DNA of 64,000 nucleotides from Hydrogenovibrio sp. JE_KL2 (lineage in GTDB: Bacteria > Pseudomonadota > Gammaproteobacteria > Thiomicrospirales > Thiomicrospiraceae). The position numbers and the translations under genes were made by a program. Numbering within the stretch: the stretch's first letter is position 1; the number at the start of each line of letters is the position of its first letter. Positions 41,076 through 52,084 of this stretch are shown here, piece after piece. Where the stretch lies: contig NZ_WBJR01000001.1 of NCBI RefSeq assembly GCF_009296185.1, positions 496,001 through 560,000 on the forward strand, read 5' to 3'. A model generated the notes under the pieces. It had not been told where the DNA came from. It was given only the letters and a program-made list of their open reading frames with translations, and made no database searches.

Positions 41076-44000
41076 ATGTCGAAAACTATCGAGTGTCATT
41101 CTGCGTTTGAATTTATCCGTCAGCACAGCATCGAATCCTTAAATATCAATGTTCAGCACTTTAAACACAAAGTGACGGGAGCAGAGCATTATCATTTGGC
41201 TGCTGACGATCCGCAAAATGTCTTCATGGTAGCCCTACGTACTGTGCCAATGGATTCGACAGGTGTCGCACATATTCTTGAACATACCGTGTTGTGCGGT
41301 AGCGAAAAATATCCGGTAAGAGATCCTTTTTTCATGATGATTCGCCGTTCGCTGAACACCTTCATGAATGCATTCACCTCTAGTGATTGGACGGCCTATC
41401 CTTTTGCGACAGAAAATAGAAAAGACTTTCAAAACCTTTTGCAAGTCTATATGGATGCAGTGTTTTTTCCAAATTTGGATGCATTAGATTTTGCTCAGGA
41501 AGGACATCGTTTCGAGTTTGCTGAACCGGAAAACCCAGAGTCGGATTTAACCTATAAAGGTGTTGTCTTCAACGAAATGAAAGGGGCGATGAGTTCTCCA
41601 GTATCGACGCTATGGCAGACATTCACAACGGAACTTTATCCAACCTCTACTTATCATTACAACAGCGGCGGTGAGCCAAAAGATATTCCAGATTTAACGC
41701 ATCAACAGTTGGTGGATTTTCATAAACTGCATTACCACCCATCCAATGCCGTGTTCATGACTTATGGCGATATTACGGCCGATGAACATCAAACACAGTT
41801 TGAAACGCTGGGCTTATCGCGTTTTAAAGACAATGTTAATGTTATTAAAGTGCCTTCAGAGCAGCGTTTGACTCAGCCGAAAAAAGTGGTTGAGCAGTAT
41901 GCGCTGGACGAAGAGTCTTTAGACAAGAAAACCCATATCGTCCTTGGCTGGTTGTTGGGCGAAAACAAAAACGAACTGGATGTTTTAAAAGGACATTTAC
42001 TGGAGGCCGTTTTACTCGACAATAGCGCGTCTCCACTGCGTAAAGTGTTGGAAGAGACGGATCTGGCTTCTGCGCCCTCGCCATTATGTGGCTTGGAAGA
42101 TTCCAATAAAGAAATGGTATTTGCTGTGGGGGTGCAAGGCAGTGAAGCTGAACATACCGATGCAGTTGAGGCTTTGATTGTGAATGAATTGCAACGCATT
42201 GCCAAAGAGGGGGTTGATGCCGACCAAGTAGAAGCGATGTTGCACCAATTGGAATTGTCTCAGCGTGAAATTGGTGGCGATAGTTATCCTTATGGATTGC
42301 AATTGATTCTCCAATCATTGGCCGGTGCGATGCACGATGGTGATCCTATTGCATTACTGGATACGGATAAAGCCCTATTGACGTTGGGTGAAGCTGTCAA
42401 GCATCCAAGATTTATTCCAGACTTGGTTCAAGAGTGGTTGCTGGACAACCCTCACCGCATCTGTCTGACGCTCGTGCCTGATGCGGAGTTGTCCGCGAAA
42501 CAGGATGCCGATGAAAAAGCCAAATTGGCAAACATCAAGGCCGGTTTGACGGACGCCCAAGCCCAGGCGATTGTTGACCTGGCAGCGGCGCTGAAAGCGC
42601 GCCAAGAGCAAGAGGATGATCCTTCTATTTTGCCGGAAGTGACGAAAGAGGATGTTCCAGCGGATATTAAAGTGGTTCCCGCTAAGGTTTCGGCAAGCGA
42701 TAGTCTGCCTTACAGCGTTTATGAAGCGGGTACCAACGGCATTGTATACGAACAGTTATTGATTGATTTACCAGACCTGACGGATGAAGAAAAAGCGGTG
42801 TTACCGGTCTTTCATAGTTGTTTGCCTGAGTTGGGTTCTGGTGGCAGAGACTACCTGCAAACGCAATCATTGCAGGCGGCGGTTACCGGCGGTTTAAGTG
42901 CTAAGTCATCCGTTCGAGCCAATATCCATGATGTAGACAGTTATCACAGCCACACCATTTTGTCGGGTAAAGCACTTAACCGTAACCATGCAGGTTTGGC
43001 AGATTTAATGCAGGAAACGTTGCAAACAGCACGTTTTGATGAAACCGATCGCATCAAGGATTTGCTCGACCAAATCCGCAGCTCCATCGACCATGGTGTG
43101 ACTGGAAGCGGACACAGCCATGCAATGAGAGCAGCGATGCAGAACTTTTCACCGGTTGCTAAATGGCAGTTTGATCGTACCGGCTTTGAAGGCATTAAGG
43201 CAATCAAAGCACTGCATAAATCTGTAGAGGACGGTACTGGTTTGGAAAAAATGATTGAGCATTTTGAGTCCATTCGCAGCAAATTGATGTCGGCATCTAA
43301 GCAAGCGTTATTGGTATCGGATGAAACGGTTTTGGATGAAGCTTATTCCACCATGCAATCATCTTGGGATGGCTTAATGAATAATGCTGCAAGCAGCGCG
43401 TTCCAATTGACGGCGTCACACCAAAAAATCAAACAAGCTTGGATTACCAGTACGCAAGTTAACTTTTGTGCAAAAGCCTATCCAGCAGTAACGTCTGCGC
43501 ATCCCGATGCGCCGAAGCTGTCGGTATTGGGCGCTTGCCTGCGCAATGGCTTCCTGCATTCAGCGGTACGTGAAAAGGGTGGCGCTTATGGCGGTGGGGC
43601 GGCCTTTAACGCGGAAAGTGCTTCCTTCTGCTTCTACTCCTATCGTGACCCTCGTCTATTGGAAACCTATGAAGATTTTGACAGGGCATTGGGTTGGCTG
43701 CTTTCAAACGAAGCGACTCAGGCACAGGTTGAAGAAGCGATTTTGAATGTCATCAGTGCCATGGACAAACCCGGCTCGCCAGCAGGGGAAGCGAAAAAGG
43801 CCTTTTACCAGCAGTTATATGGTCGAAGCCATGATATGTTGATGGCGTACCGTGAAGGGGTATTGTCAACCACCTTGGCGGACTTGCGCGATGTTGCTCA
43901 GAAATATCTTATTCCAGAGAAAGCTTCTTTGGCGGTATTGACTTCAGATGCGAAAAAAGAACTGTTACAAGAGCATGCGTTTGATATTTTCAAACTTTAA
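41076..44000 (+). CDS. M16C zinc metalloprotease (PreP/Cym1-like)
   Basis: Encodes 974 aa. The inverted zinc motif HILEH occurs at about residues 66-70 and the downstream metal-ligand Glu region is in FNEMKGAMSS. Length and layout (two M16 halves joined by a helical linker, with the degenerate half near REKGGAYGGGAAFNAESASF) match the presequence-protease branch of M16C. Organelle relatives degrade short peptides inside a closed chamber; in bacteria a role in clearing peptides is likely. There is no signal peptide, so it is probably cytoplasmic. Confidence 0.92.
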   Translation: MSKTIECHSAFEFIRQHSIESLNINVQHFKHKVTGAEHYHLAADDPQNVFMVALRTVPMDSTGVAHILEHTVLCGSEKYPVRDPFFMMIRRSLNTFMNAFTSSDWTAYPFATENRKDFQNLLQVYMDAVFFPNLDALDFAQEGHRFEFAEPENPESDLTYKGVVFNEMKGAMSSPVSTLWQTFTTELYPTSTYHYNSGGEPKDIPDLTHQQLVDFHKLHYHPSNAVFMTYGDITADEHQTQFETLGLSRFKDNVNVIKVPSEQRLTQPKKVVEQYALDEESLDKKTHIVLGWLLGENKNELDVLKGHLLEAVLLDNSASPLRKVLEETDLASAPSPLCGLEDSNKEMVFAVGVQGSEAEHTDAVEALIVNELQRIAKEGVDADQVEAMLHQLELSQREIGGDSYPYGLQLILQSLAGAMHDGDPIALLDTDKALLTLGEAVKHPRFIPDLVQEWLLDNPHRICLTLVPDAELSAKQDADEKAKLANIKAGLTDAQAQAIVDLAAALKARQEQEDDPSILPEVTKEDVPADIKVVPAKVSASDSLPYSVYEAGTNGIVYEQLLIDLPDLTDEEKAVLPVFHSCLPELGSGGRDYLQTQSLQAAVTGGLSAKSSVRANIHDVDSYHSHTILSGKALNRNHAGLADLMQETLQTARFDETDRIKDLLDQIRSSIDHGVTGSGHSHAMRAAMQNFSPVAKWQFDRTGFEGIKAIKALHKSVEDGTGLEKMIEHFESIRSKLMSASKQALLVSDETVLDEAYSTMQSSWDGLMNNAASSAFQLTASHQKIKQAWITSTQVNFCAKAYPAVTSAHPDAPKLSVLGACLRNGFLHSAVREKGGAYGGGAAFNAESASFCFYSYRDPRLLETYEDFDRALGWLLSNEATQAQVEEAILNVISAMDKPGSPAGEAKKAFYQQLYGRSHDMLMAYREGVLSTTLADLRDVAQKYLIPEKASLAVLTSDAKKELLQEHAFDIFKL

Positions 44001-44013
44001 TTGAGTCAGTGTG

Positions 44014-44541
44014 ATGAAAAGAAGATCATTCATTAAATTATTGGCAGGGTTGAGTGCTGCCGGAGGAGCATTGACCTTATCGGGGTGTGGTGAAACCTTG
44101 ATTCGCCCGGACGATAAGCAAATGTTGGCGATGCTACAATTTGAAATGCCGGACTATGAGCCGACCAACGAAAATGTGCTTAAGAAAGTGCGTCAATGGA
44201 TGACTTCGCAGGGTGTTAAGGGCGAAAACACCTTGAAGTTTGTCTCGATGGATAATGCGCATTTGCAGGCAAAAGGTGTCGTGACGGTTCATATCAAGAA
44301 CAAAGAACTGAAAGTGTCGTTCAATGCTGAGATTACGGTTGTGAATGCCAATTTGATTCGTTTTAGCGCGACGCACTTCAAGGACATGCCTGGACCATTG
44401 GCAGGCGAGTCTGACAGCACGCAGGTGTTTTTCAATCAAGTGAAGGATCAGGTTCTGACGCTGTGTGACCGATTGGAAAATTATCTGGATGCAGATGTTG
44501 GAAGTTCAATAGCGAACTTCCAAAAGAAAGATTTAATTTAA
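44014..44541 (+). CDS. Tat-type lipoprotein, DUF1439-like
   Basis: Encodes 175 aa from ATG 44014 (GTG one codon earlier is possible). The N-terminus carries twin arginines (KRRSFIKLLAGLSAAGG) and ends in a lipobox LSGC at about residue 28, so it should be exported folded via Tat and lipid-anchored. The mature part (MLAMLQFEMPDYEP; VSFNAEITVVNANLIRFS) resembles DUF1439/YceB-type lipid-binding lipoproteins; that match is tentative. A 13-base direct repeat overlaps its stop. Confidence 0.6.
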   Translation: MKRRSFIKLLAGLSAAGGALTLSGCGETLIRPDDKQMLAMLQFEMPDYEPTNENVLKKVRQWMTSQGVKGENTLKFVSMDNAHLQAKGVVTVHIKNKELKVSFNAEITVVNANLIRFSATHFKDMPGPLAGESDSTQVFFNQVKDQVLTLCDRLENYLDADVGSSIANFQKKDLI

Positions 44542-44552
44542 AGATTTAATTT
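44527..44552 (+). repeat. Tandem 13-bp duplication at a stop codon
   Basis: AAAGATTTAATTT occurs at 44527-44539 and again at 44540-44552. The first copy encodes the last residues and stop of the lipoprotein; the second lies outside the gene. Confidence 0.85.
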
Positions 44553-44578
44553 AAAGCCTTTGTCTGAAGGGTGGTCGA

Positions 44579-45748
44579 TTAGGCATCCAGAATCTCAAAA
44601 AACTGTAACTGCCATAAGTCGGCAAGCAGCTCTTGATTGCCTTTATGATTAAGGTGCGGTGTCAACGCATCTTTCAGGATACGTCGCTGATTAGCGAGTA
44701 GGCGTAAAAACTCAGGTGTTGCGCCAAAATCCTGCCAAATTGCACTGTTGATATAGAAAGTCACGCCTTCTTCCGTTTGTAGATAAGCGAAACGACAAAC
44801 CGGATCGCGCACAATACCTTCAGCTTCATGCAAAACATCAATCAAAGTTTCCATGTCTGACTGTTCTTCTTCCGTCAAAGGTTCAGGCAGTTGTTGTGAC
44901 GCACTTTGGTCCAGCTGGGTGGCAAAGCGCCCAAACCATTGCTTCAATGCGGCTTCATCCTGCAAAGCAGATTGTAAAAGAATCTTGGCTTGCTGCCAGC
45001 TGCCTTCAGTGATTTCACCCGGAGCAGAACCTTGCCAATTCGGGTCTTGGTACAGCGTTTGGAAAGCATTGTTTTCCGCTAGGTAATCGCCAAAACTGTC
45101 CCAAAGCTCAAGTCCTTTATAGGTTCGGTAGCCGATAGACCACGTCATGCAGTCATCCGACAAACCCACGCCATGATGTCCCCATTTGGGAGGCACATAA
45201 AGCAAGTCGCCCGGTTCACAGATATAGTCATCTTCTACGACAAAACGTTGCATCAAGCGTAAATCAACACCTTCAATATAGTTGGAAAGCTCGCAGTCCT
45301 GAGACGTCAGCTTCCAGTTACGTTGACCTTGTGCTTGAAGCAGGAAAACATCATAGTGGTCAAAGTGCGGACCAACGTTGCCGCCGGTGGCTGCATAACT
45401 GATCATGATGTCGTCTAAACGCCATTGCGGGATGAAATCAAATTGTTCCAGTAGTCCGCCTACCTCGGGAATCAAACGATCCATTCCTTGAACGAGGAGC
45501 GTCCAGTTCTGTTCCGGCAACTCACTATAGACAGTCTCTTCAAAAGGGCCGCGCTTAAGTTCATAGTCTTGTTCGCCATGTTGGATGACGATGCGACTTT
45601 CCACTTCTTCTTCCAGTGATAAGCCGGCCAGCTCCTCGGCGGAAATAGGGGGGACGAAGTTCGGAAAAGCGTTTTTGATCAGCAAAGGTTTCTTTTGCCA
45701 ATAGTCTTTTAGGAAAACCTCTAGAGTAATGTCGCCGAAGTTAAGCAT
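44579..45748 (-). CDS. roxA: JmjC/cupin ribosomal protein oxygenase (RoxA/YcfD family)
   Basis: Encodes 389 aa. An N-terminal JmjC cupin carries the iron-binding HxD in VGPHFDHYDVFLLQ, with the distal His near YVPPKWGHHGVGL. A dimerisation helical region and C-terminal winged-helix-like domain follow. The E. coli homologue hydroxylates an arginine of ribosomal protein L16 using 2-oxoglutarate and oxygen. It lies alone on the minus strand, downstream of purB and separated from it by the inverted-repeat terminator. Confidence 0.9.
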   Translation of the reverse strand: MLNFGDITLEVFLKDYWQKKPLLIKNAFPNFVPPISAEELAGLSLEEEVESRIVIQHGEQDYELKRGPFEETVYSELPEQNWTLLVQGMDRLIPEVGGLLEQFDFIPQWRLDDIMISYAATGGNVGPHFDHYDVFLLQAQGQRNWKLTSQDCELSNYIEGVDLRLMQRFVVEDDYICEPGDLLYVPPKWGHHGVGLSDDCMTWSIGYRTYKGLELWDSFGDYLAENNAFQTLYQDPNWQGSAPGEITEGSWQQAKILLQSALQDEAALKQWFGRFATQLDQSASQQLPEPLTEEEQSDMETLIDVLHEAEGIVRDPVCRFAYLQTEEGVTFYINSAIWQDFGATPEFLRLLANQRRILKDALTPHLNHKGNQELLADLWQLQFFEILDA

Positions 45749-45930
45749 GGTTTTATCCTGTATGAGAGGGGTTTACGCGAGTTGAAACACTATTAAAAAT
45801 GGTTAAAACTTCCCTGTTTTTCGTTGATAAACTCGCCAATAGCTAGCTATTAGCAGCGTTTACGGCCTAAAACAGGAAAGTTTTTCCACATTTTTTCTAA
45901 GCGTTTCACTCGTGTAAAACCCTCTAAATT

Positions 45931-45981
45931 AAAAAATCTGCCAGGTTGGGGTTTTATGGTGACCCCAACCTGGCAGATTTT
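45931..45981 (-). repeat. Perfect inverted pair of the dispersed repeat, terminator of purB (copies 7 and 8)
   Basis: Forward copy AAAATCTGCCAGGTTGGGGT (45933-45952) and exact reverse copy (45962-45981) around a 9-nt loop: a perfect 20-bp stem. It lies 23 bases past the purB stop on the minus strand and continues into a T run there, so it should act as the purB terminator. This is the clearest full-length pair in the window. Confidence 0.96.
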
Positions 45982-46004
45982 AATTGCGAAAAGTGTGTTT
46001 AAGC

Positions 46005-47405
<1,401 letters not shown>

Positions 47406-47489
47406 CTAGTTCCTTACTTCAATCAATTCATTATTTTTAATGCCGCGTATTATAGCGCAAAACAACTTATCTTTGCGCGTGAGCTTTAT

Positions 47490-47751
47490 GGGCACCTCGA
47501 TTAACCCATGATATTTTCTGGCAACGCCAAATTGTTCAGATAAGGCGTGACGTTGCAGCAATGTCTAGACTTTGCAAAAGGTCGCAACACAGCGCTGGAT
47601 AATTTGGCTATGCCCCTTCGGGCGGGGCTTAAAGTCGCCTTCTTCGTTGTTGTGTCGCTTGGCCATAGAATGACTAAGACCGGCGCGACACGCCTATAAT
47701 AAGGCGACTTTAAGACCCGCAGAAACTTATCACGGGTTAATCGAGGTGCCC
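47490..47751. mobile_element. MITE-like element with 24-bp terminal inverted repeats
   Basis: The ends GGGCACCTCGATTAACCCAT... (47490-47513) and its complement (47728-47751) match at 23 of 24 positions. The element is flanked on both sides by TTAT (47486-47489 and 47752-47755), a likely target duplication. Nested inverted repeats lie inside: GCCAAATT.../...AATTTGGC and CTTAAAGTCGCCTT/AAGGCGACTTTAAG. No ORF for a transposase fits in 262 bp, so it would be non-autonomous. The parent IS family is not recognised. It fills most of the purB-mntH gap; the rest (47756-47980) shows no gene. Confidence 0.75.
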
Positions 47752-47980
47752 TTATGTTGAATGTAGGGTGGTTAAAGAGTTGGTTTTATAGGTGTTTTAA
47801 AACTAGCGGTTTGCGAAAATTTACTGCGAAGATTAAAAAAATTTGCTATAGTTTATTCAAAAGTTAGTCATGGCTAAATATTTTGATTTTTGAGCAAAAA
47901 CTTAAAGCAATAAATGAATCAGCCAGTCAAACAAAATAGAGATTAATGACAATAAATATAGTGAATAAAAACAATAGATT

Positions 47981-49252
47981 ATGAGTGCTTCTGTAAAAGA
48001 AACTTTAGATTCAAAACGGTCGTTTTGGCTTTTTATCGGTCCGGCGTTCTTGGTGTCGGTCGGTTACATGGACCCCGGGAATTGGGCAACCTCTTTGGAA
48101 GCGGGATCGCGTTATGGTTACGCATTGCTATGGGTTATTACCCTGGCTTCGTTGATTGCGGTTTTGATGCAATTATTGAGCGCAAAACTGGGTATTGCCT
48201 CCGGTAAGAATCTGGCGCAAATGATCCGTGCTGAACACCCGGGAAAGGGCGGTACATTTTTACTTTCGACGGCAGCCTTGGCAATGGTGGCAACCGACTT
48301 GGCAGAGTTTCTCGGCGTTGCTGTGGCACTCAATCTGTTGTTCGATATTCCATTGGTGGTGGCGATTTTTCTGACGATTTTCGATGTGTTGCTGATTTTA
48401 TGGCTGGAGCGTTTTGGTTTCCGCTGGGTGGAAATGACCATTCTCGCGTTCGTTGCCACCATTGGTTTGGGGTATGTCGTCGAACTTTGGTTGGCGCAAC
48501 CTGAGTGGGCGGATGTAGCAAAAGCCATGGTCGTGCCGAATGCCACTATCATGGACACCACTGCGTTATTTATTGCAATGGGGATATTGGGGGCAACGGT
48601 TATGCCGCATAATCTCTATCTCCATTCCCATCAAGTCATGACGCGTCAAGAAGTCGCTGGCAATGCCGTAGGCGCACAACATCGTTTTTACAAGATGATG
48701 AAGTGGGATACCGTGCTTGCTTTGACAGCGGCTTGGTTGGTGAACTCAGCGATTTTGATTATGGCATCCGCAGCTTTCCATGAAAAAGGCTTGCTGATTA
48801 CCGATATAGACGAGGCGTATAAAACACTGGGGCCATTATTTGGTGAGGCGGCCGCCTTGACATTCGGTATTGCGTTATTGGCTTCGGGTATTGCCAGTTC
48901 AACAACTGGAACGCTGGCTGGGCAAATCGTTTTTGAATCTTTCTTCAAAAAGCGTCCGATTAACATTTTGAAGATACGTTTGTTTATTCGCCTAGGAACG
49001 ATGATTCCGGCGGCGATTGCCATTCTGTTAAGCACGACGCCTTTACAACTATTGGTTTTGTCGCAGGTTATCTTATCTATGCAGTTGCCTTTTGCCGTGA
49101 TTCCTTTGGTAAGAATGACTTCCAATCCAATGATTATGGGCGACTTGGTGAATGATGCAAAAACCAAAATCACGGCTTGGTCTGCAACGGCGTTGATCGT
49201 CGGGTTGAACCTCTGGCTATTGGTTATGTTGGCAATGGATGCGTTTAAATGA
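47981..49252 (+). CDS. mntH: Nramp divalent metal transporter (MntH family)
   Basis: Encodes 423 aa with about 11 transmembrane helices. The metal-site motif DPGNWATS in helix 1 (about residues 32-39) and MPHNLYLHSHQV in helix 6 are conserved Nramp hallmarks. It imports manganese or ferrous iron driven by protons. A TATAGT-like -10 is seen at 47847, but no convincing MntR or Fur site was identified by eye. A repeat-based terminator follows. Helix 1 wording differs slightly from the E. coli DPGN(F/W)AT, within family range. Confidence 0.92.
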   Translation: MSASVKETLDSKRSFWLFIGPAFLVSVGYMDPGNWATSLEAGSRYGYALLWVITLASLIAVLMQLLSAKLGIASGKNLAQMIRAEHPGKGGTFLLSTAALAMVATDLAEFLGVAVALNLLFDIPLVVAIFLTIFDVLLILWLERFGFRWVEMTILAFVATIGLGYVVELWLAQPEWADVAKAMVVPNATIMDTTALFIAMGILGATVMPHNLYLHSHQVMTRQEVAGNAVGAQHRFYKMMKWDTVLALTAAWLVNSAILIMASAAFHEKGLLITDIDEAYKTLGPLFGEAAALTFGIALLASGIASSTTGTLAGQIVFESFFKKRPINILKIRLFIRLGTMIPAAIAILLSTTPLQLLVLSQVILSMQLPFAVIPLVRMTSNPMIMGDLVNDAKTKITAWSATALIVGLNLWLLVMLAMDAFK

Positions 49253-49287
49253 TTGATTAGCATTTATACCAAAAGAACTATTGATAG

Positions 49288-49334
49288 ACCCAACCTGGTA
49301 GTTTTTGTTGAAAATCTGCCAGGTTGGGTTTTTT
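49288..49334 (+). terminator. Inverted repeat pair after mntH (repeat copies 9 and 10)
   Basis: A reverse copy (49288-49306; one base missing and one substituted relative to consensus) and an exact forward copy (49311-49329) form an ACCCAACCTGG/CCAGGTTGGGT stem followed by six T. The arm order is opposite to the purB pair. It ends 36 bases past the mntH stop and should terminate that gene. Confidence 0.92.
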
Positions 49335-49427
49335 ATTGGCTGAAATGCCGTATTCATGCGTCTTGGTTCTCGCCATTAGCGATGGCTGTGGTAAAATAAG
49401 CTAAATTTATTTTTCGAGGAACCTACT

Positions 49428-52013
49428 ATGTCACAATCCATGTTAGAAGCCTATCGTCAACACGTCACAGAACGCGAAGCACAAGGAATTCCACCGCTAC
49501 CATTAGATGCCAAGCAAACCGCTGAGTTGGTTGAGCTGATTAAAAACCCACCTGCGGGAGAGGAAGCGTTCGTTGTAGATTTGTTGACCAACCGTGTACC
49601 GCCTGGGGTGGATGAAGCTTCTTATGTAAAAGCCAGTTTTTTGGCGGATGTGGCGAAAGGAACCATCTCTGTTGATTTGATTTCTGCTGAACAAGCAACT
49701 TTCCTACTAGGCACCATGCTAGGTGGCTACAACGTGCTGCCTTTGATCGAGTTGTTGGATTCAAATGATAAAGCTGTTGCCGAAGCGGCTGTGGCTGCAC
49801 TTTCTAAAACCTTGTTGGTTTATGATGCGTATCACGATGTGGTTGAGAAATCGAAAACCAACGATTACGCCATGCAAGTGGTTAAAGCTTGGGCAGATGC
49901 CGAGTGGTTTACTTCTAAACCTAAAATGCCTGAAAGCATCACTGTCACAGTATTCAAAGTGGAAGGGGAAACCAATACCGATGATCTTTCTCCTGCCACT
50001 GCGGCATGGTCACGTCCTGATATTCCGTTACATGCAAAAGAAATGCTGGCGGCGAGAATGGATGATGTTGACGGTACGATTGAATCATTAAAAGCAAAAG
50101 GTCACCCGGTTGCTTATGTTGGTGACGTGGTTGGGACGGGTTCTTCGCGTAAATCTGCGATGAACTCGGTCATGTGGTTTTTCGGTGATGACATTCCTTA
50201 TGTTCCAAACAAGCGTCAAGGTGGTGTTGTATTGGGCGGTAAAATCGCGCCGATTTTCTTCAACACTGCGGAAGATTCCGGTTCACTACCGATTGAGTGT
50301 GATGTTGAGCAAATGAATATGGGGGATGTGATTACCATTTACCCATACGAAGGTAAGATCACCAACGAAGCAGGTGAGACCATCTCAACGTTTGAATTGG
50401 CACCTGATACCATGCCGGATGAAGTCCGTGCCGGTGGTCGTGTGCCATTGATTATCGGACGCGGTTTGACAGACAAAGCGCGTCGTGCGTTAGGAATGGA
50501 ACCTTCGGATGTATTCATCCGTCCTCAAGACAAATCTCAAGCTGCGCATGGTTATTCTTTAGCGCAGAAAATGGTGGGTAAAGCTTGTGGTATCGAAGGG
50601 GTTCGCCCTGGGATGTACTGTGAGCCTCACATGACAACTGTTGGCTCTCAAGACACCACAGGTGCAATGACGCGTGATGAAATGAAAGAACTGGCATGTC
50701 TTGGTTTCTCTGCGGATTTGGTGATGCAGTCTTTCTGTCATACAGCGGCCTATCCAAAACCAGTTGATATTAAACTACAACACAGCTTACCAGACTTTAT
50801 GACAAGTCGCGGTGGGGTGGCTTTGCGTCCTGGTGACGGGGTTATCCACTCTTGGTTGAACCGTTTGTTGTTGCCGGATACCGTCGGTACAGGTGGTGAC
50901 TCTCATACTCGTTTCCCGATTGGTATTTCTTTCCCTGCAGGTTCAGGATTGGTTGCGTTTGGCGCGACGTTGGGTGTCATGCCTTTGAATATGCCTGAAT
51001 CGGTTTTGGTTCGTTTTAAAGGGGAGATGCAACCAGGTATCACACTACGTGATTTGGTGAACGCCATTCCTTACCAAGCAATCCAAGACGGTTTGCTGAC
51101 GGTTGAGAAAAAAGGCAAGAAAAACATCTTCAACGGTCGTGTATTGGAAATTGAAGGTTTGGATCATCTAAAAGTCGAACAAGCGTTTGAATTGTCTGAT
51201 GCTTCTGCTGAACGCTCAGCAAACGGTTGTGTGGTCAAGTTGGCTAAAGAGCCGATTATCGAATACTTAAAATCAAACATGGCTTTGATTGATTGGATGG
51301 TGGAAAATGGTTATCAGGATGCACGTACGCTATTGCGTCGTCGTGATGAAATGCAAGCATGGATTGATGCGCCAGAGTTGTTGGAAGCGGATGCCGATGC
51401 AGACTATGCCGCCGTGATTGAAATCGACCTGAATACGATCAAAGAGCCGATTGTGGCGTGCCCGAACGATCCTGATGATGTCAAACTATTGTCTGCAGTG
51501 TCTGGCGACAAAATCGATGAAGTCTTTATCGGTTCTTGTATGACCAACATTGGTCACTACCGCGCGGCAGGTAAAGTTTTGGAGAACATGAAAAATGTTC
51601 CAACCCGTTTGTGGATTGCACCTCCAACCAAAATGGATGAACGCCAGCTGATTGAAGAGGGTTACTACAGCATTTACGGTAAAGTCGGTGCGCGTACTGA
51701 AATGCCGGGCTGTTCTTTGTGTATGGGTAACCAAGCGCGTGTTTCCGATGGTGCAACGGTGTTCTCAACCTCAACCCGTAACTTCCCGAACCGTTTGGGG
51801 AATGGCGCGAACGTTTACCTTGGTTCTGCCGAGTTGGCCGCAGTGTGTGCAGCCGAAGGGCATATCCCAACGCTTGAGGAATATCTTGAAGCGGTTGCCA
51901 TGCTGGATACCATGGCGAATGACGTTTATCGTTATCTGCAATTTGATGAAATGGCGGATTACGAAGTTGAGTCGCCTAAAAAACTTTCCGATATTGGTGT
52001 CGCAGTCGCTTAA
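49428..52013 (+). CDS. acnB: Aconitate hydratase B (2-methylisocitrate dehydratase)
   Basis: Encodes 861 aa. The AcnB-specific N-terminal HEAT-like domain ([22 protein letters not shown]) precedes the swivel domain ([18 protein letters not shown]) and the Fe-S domains, with cluster cysteines in [14 protein letters not shown] and [10 protein letters not shown]. It interconverts citrate and isocitrate in the TCA cycle and can act as an iron-responsive RNA binder in apo form. TTTTTCGAGGAACC gives the ribosome site. Confidence 0.97.
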   Translation: MSQSMLEAYRQHVTEREAQGIPPLPLDAKQTAELVELIKNPPAGEEAFVVDLLTNRVPPGVDEASYVKASFLADVAKGTISVDLISAEQATFLLGTMLGGYNVLPLIELLDSNDKAVAEAAVAALSKTLLVYDAYHDVVEKSKTNDYAMQVVKAWADAEWFTSKPKMPESITVTVFKVEGETNTDDLSPATAAWSRPDIPLHAKEMLAARMDDVDGTIESLKAKGHPVAYVGDVVGTGSSRKSAMNSVMWFFGDDIPYVPNKRQGGVVLGGKIAPIFFNTAEDSGSLPIECDVEQMNMGDVITIYPYEGKITNEAGETISTFELAPDTMPDEVRAGGRVPLIIGRGLTDKARRALGMEPSDVFIRPQDKSQAAHGYSLAQKMVGKACGIEGVRPGMYCEPHMTTVGSQDTTGAMTRDEMKELACLGFSADLVMQSFCHTAAYPKPVDIKLQHSLPDFMTSRGGVALRPGDGVIHSWLNRLLLPDTVGTGGDSHTRFPIGISFPAGSGLVAFGATLGVMPLNMPESVLVRFKGEMQPGITLRDLVNAIPYQAIQDGLLTVEKKGKKNIFNGRVLEIEGLDHLKVEQAFELSDASAERSANGCVVKLAKEPIIEYLKSNMALIDWMVENGYQDARTLLRRRDEMQAWIDAPELLEADADADYAAVIEIDLNTIKEPIVACPNDPDDVKLLSAVSGDKIDEVFIGSCMTNIGHYRAAGKVLENMKNVPTRLWIAPPTKMDERQLIEEGYYSIYGKVGARTEMPGCSLCMGNQARVSDGATVFSTSTRNFPNRLGNGANVYLGSAELAAVCAAEGHIPTLEEYLEAVAMLDTMANDVYRYLQFDEMADYEVESPKKLSDIGVAVA

Positions 52014-52039
52014 GCCTACTGAGCATCAAAGTAAAAGAG

Positions 52040-52062
52040 AGCCCGCATTAGCGGGCTTTTTT
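52040..52062 (+). terminator. Intrinsic terminator after acnB
   Basis: AGCCCGC (52040-52046), loop ATTA, GCGGGCT (52051-52057), then T run. Confidence 0.9.
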
Positions 52063-52084
52063 ATGGCTAGGGAATTTTCAATTA

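Noticed and set aside
47490-47751. The inverted-repeat element as an att site or replication origin
   Set aside because: No iterons, DnaA-box cluster or integrase; terminal repeats with a flanking duplication fit a transposon remnant better.
47811-47852. Promoter for mntH (TTGCGA with TATAGT)
   Set aside because: The spacing is about 30 bases, too long for sigma-70; no alternative -35 is convincing.
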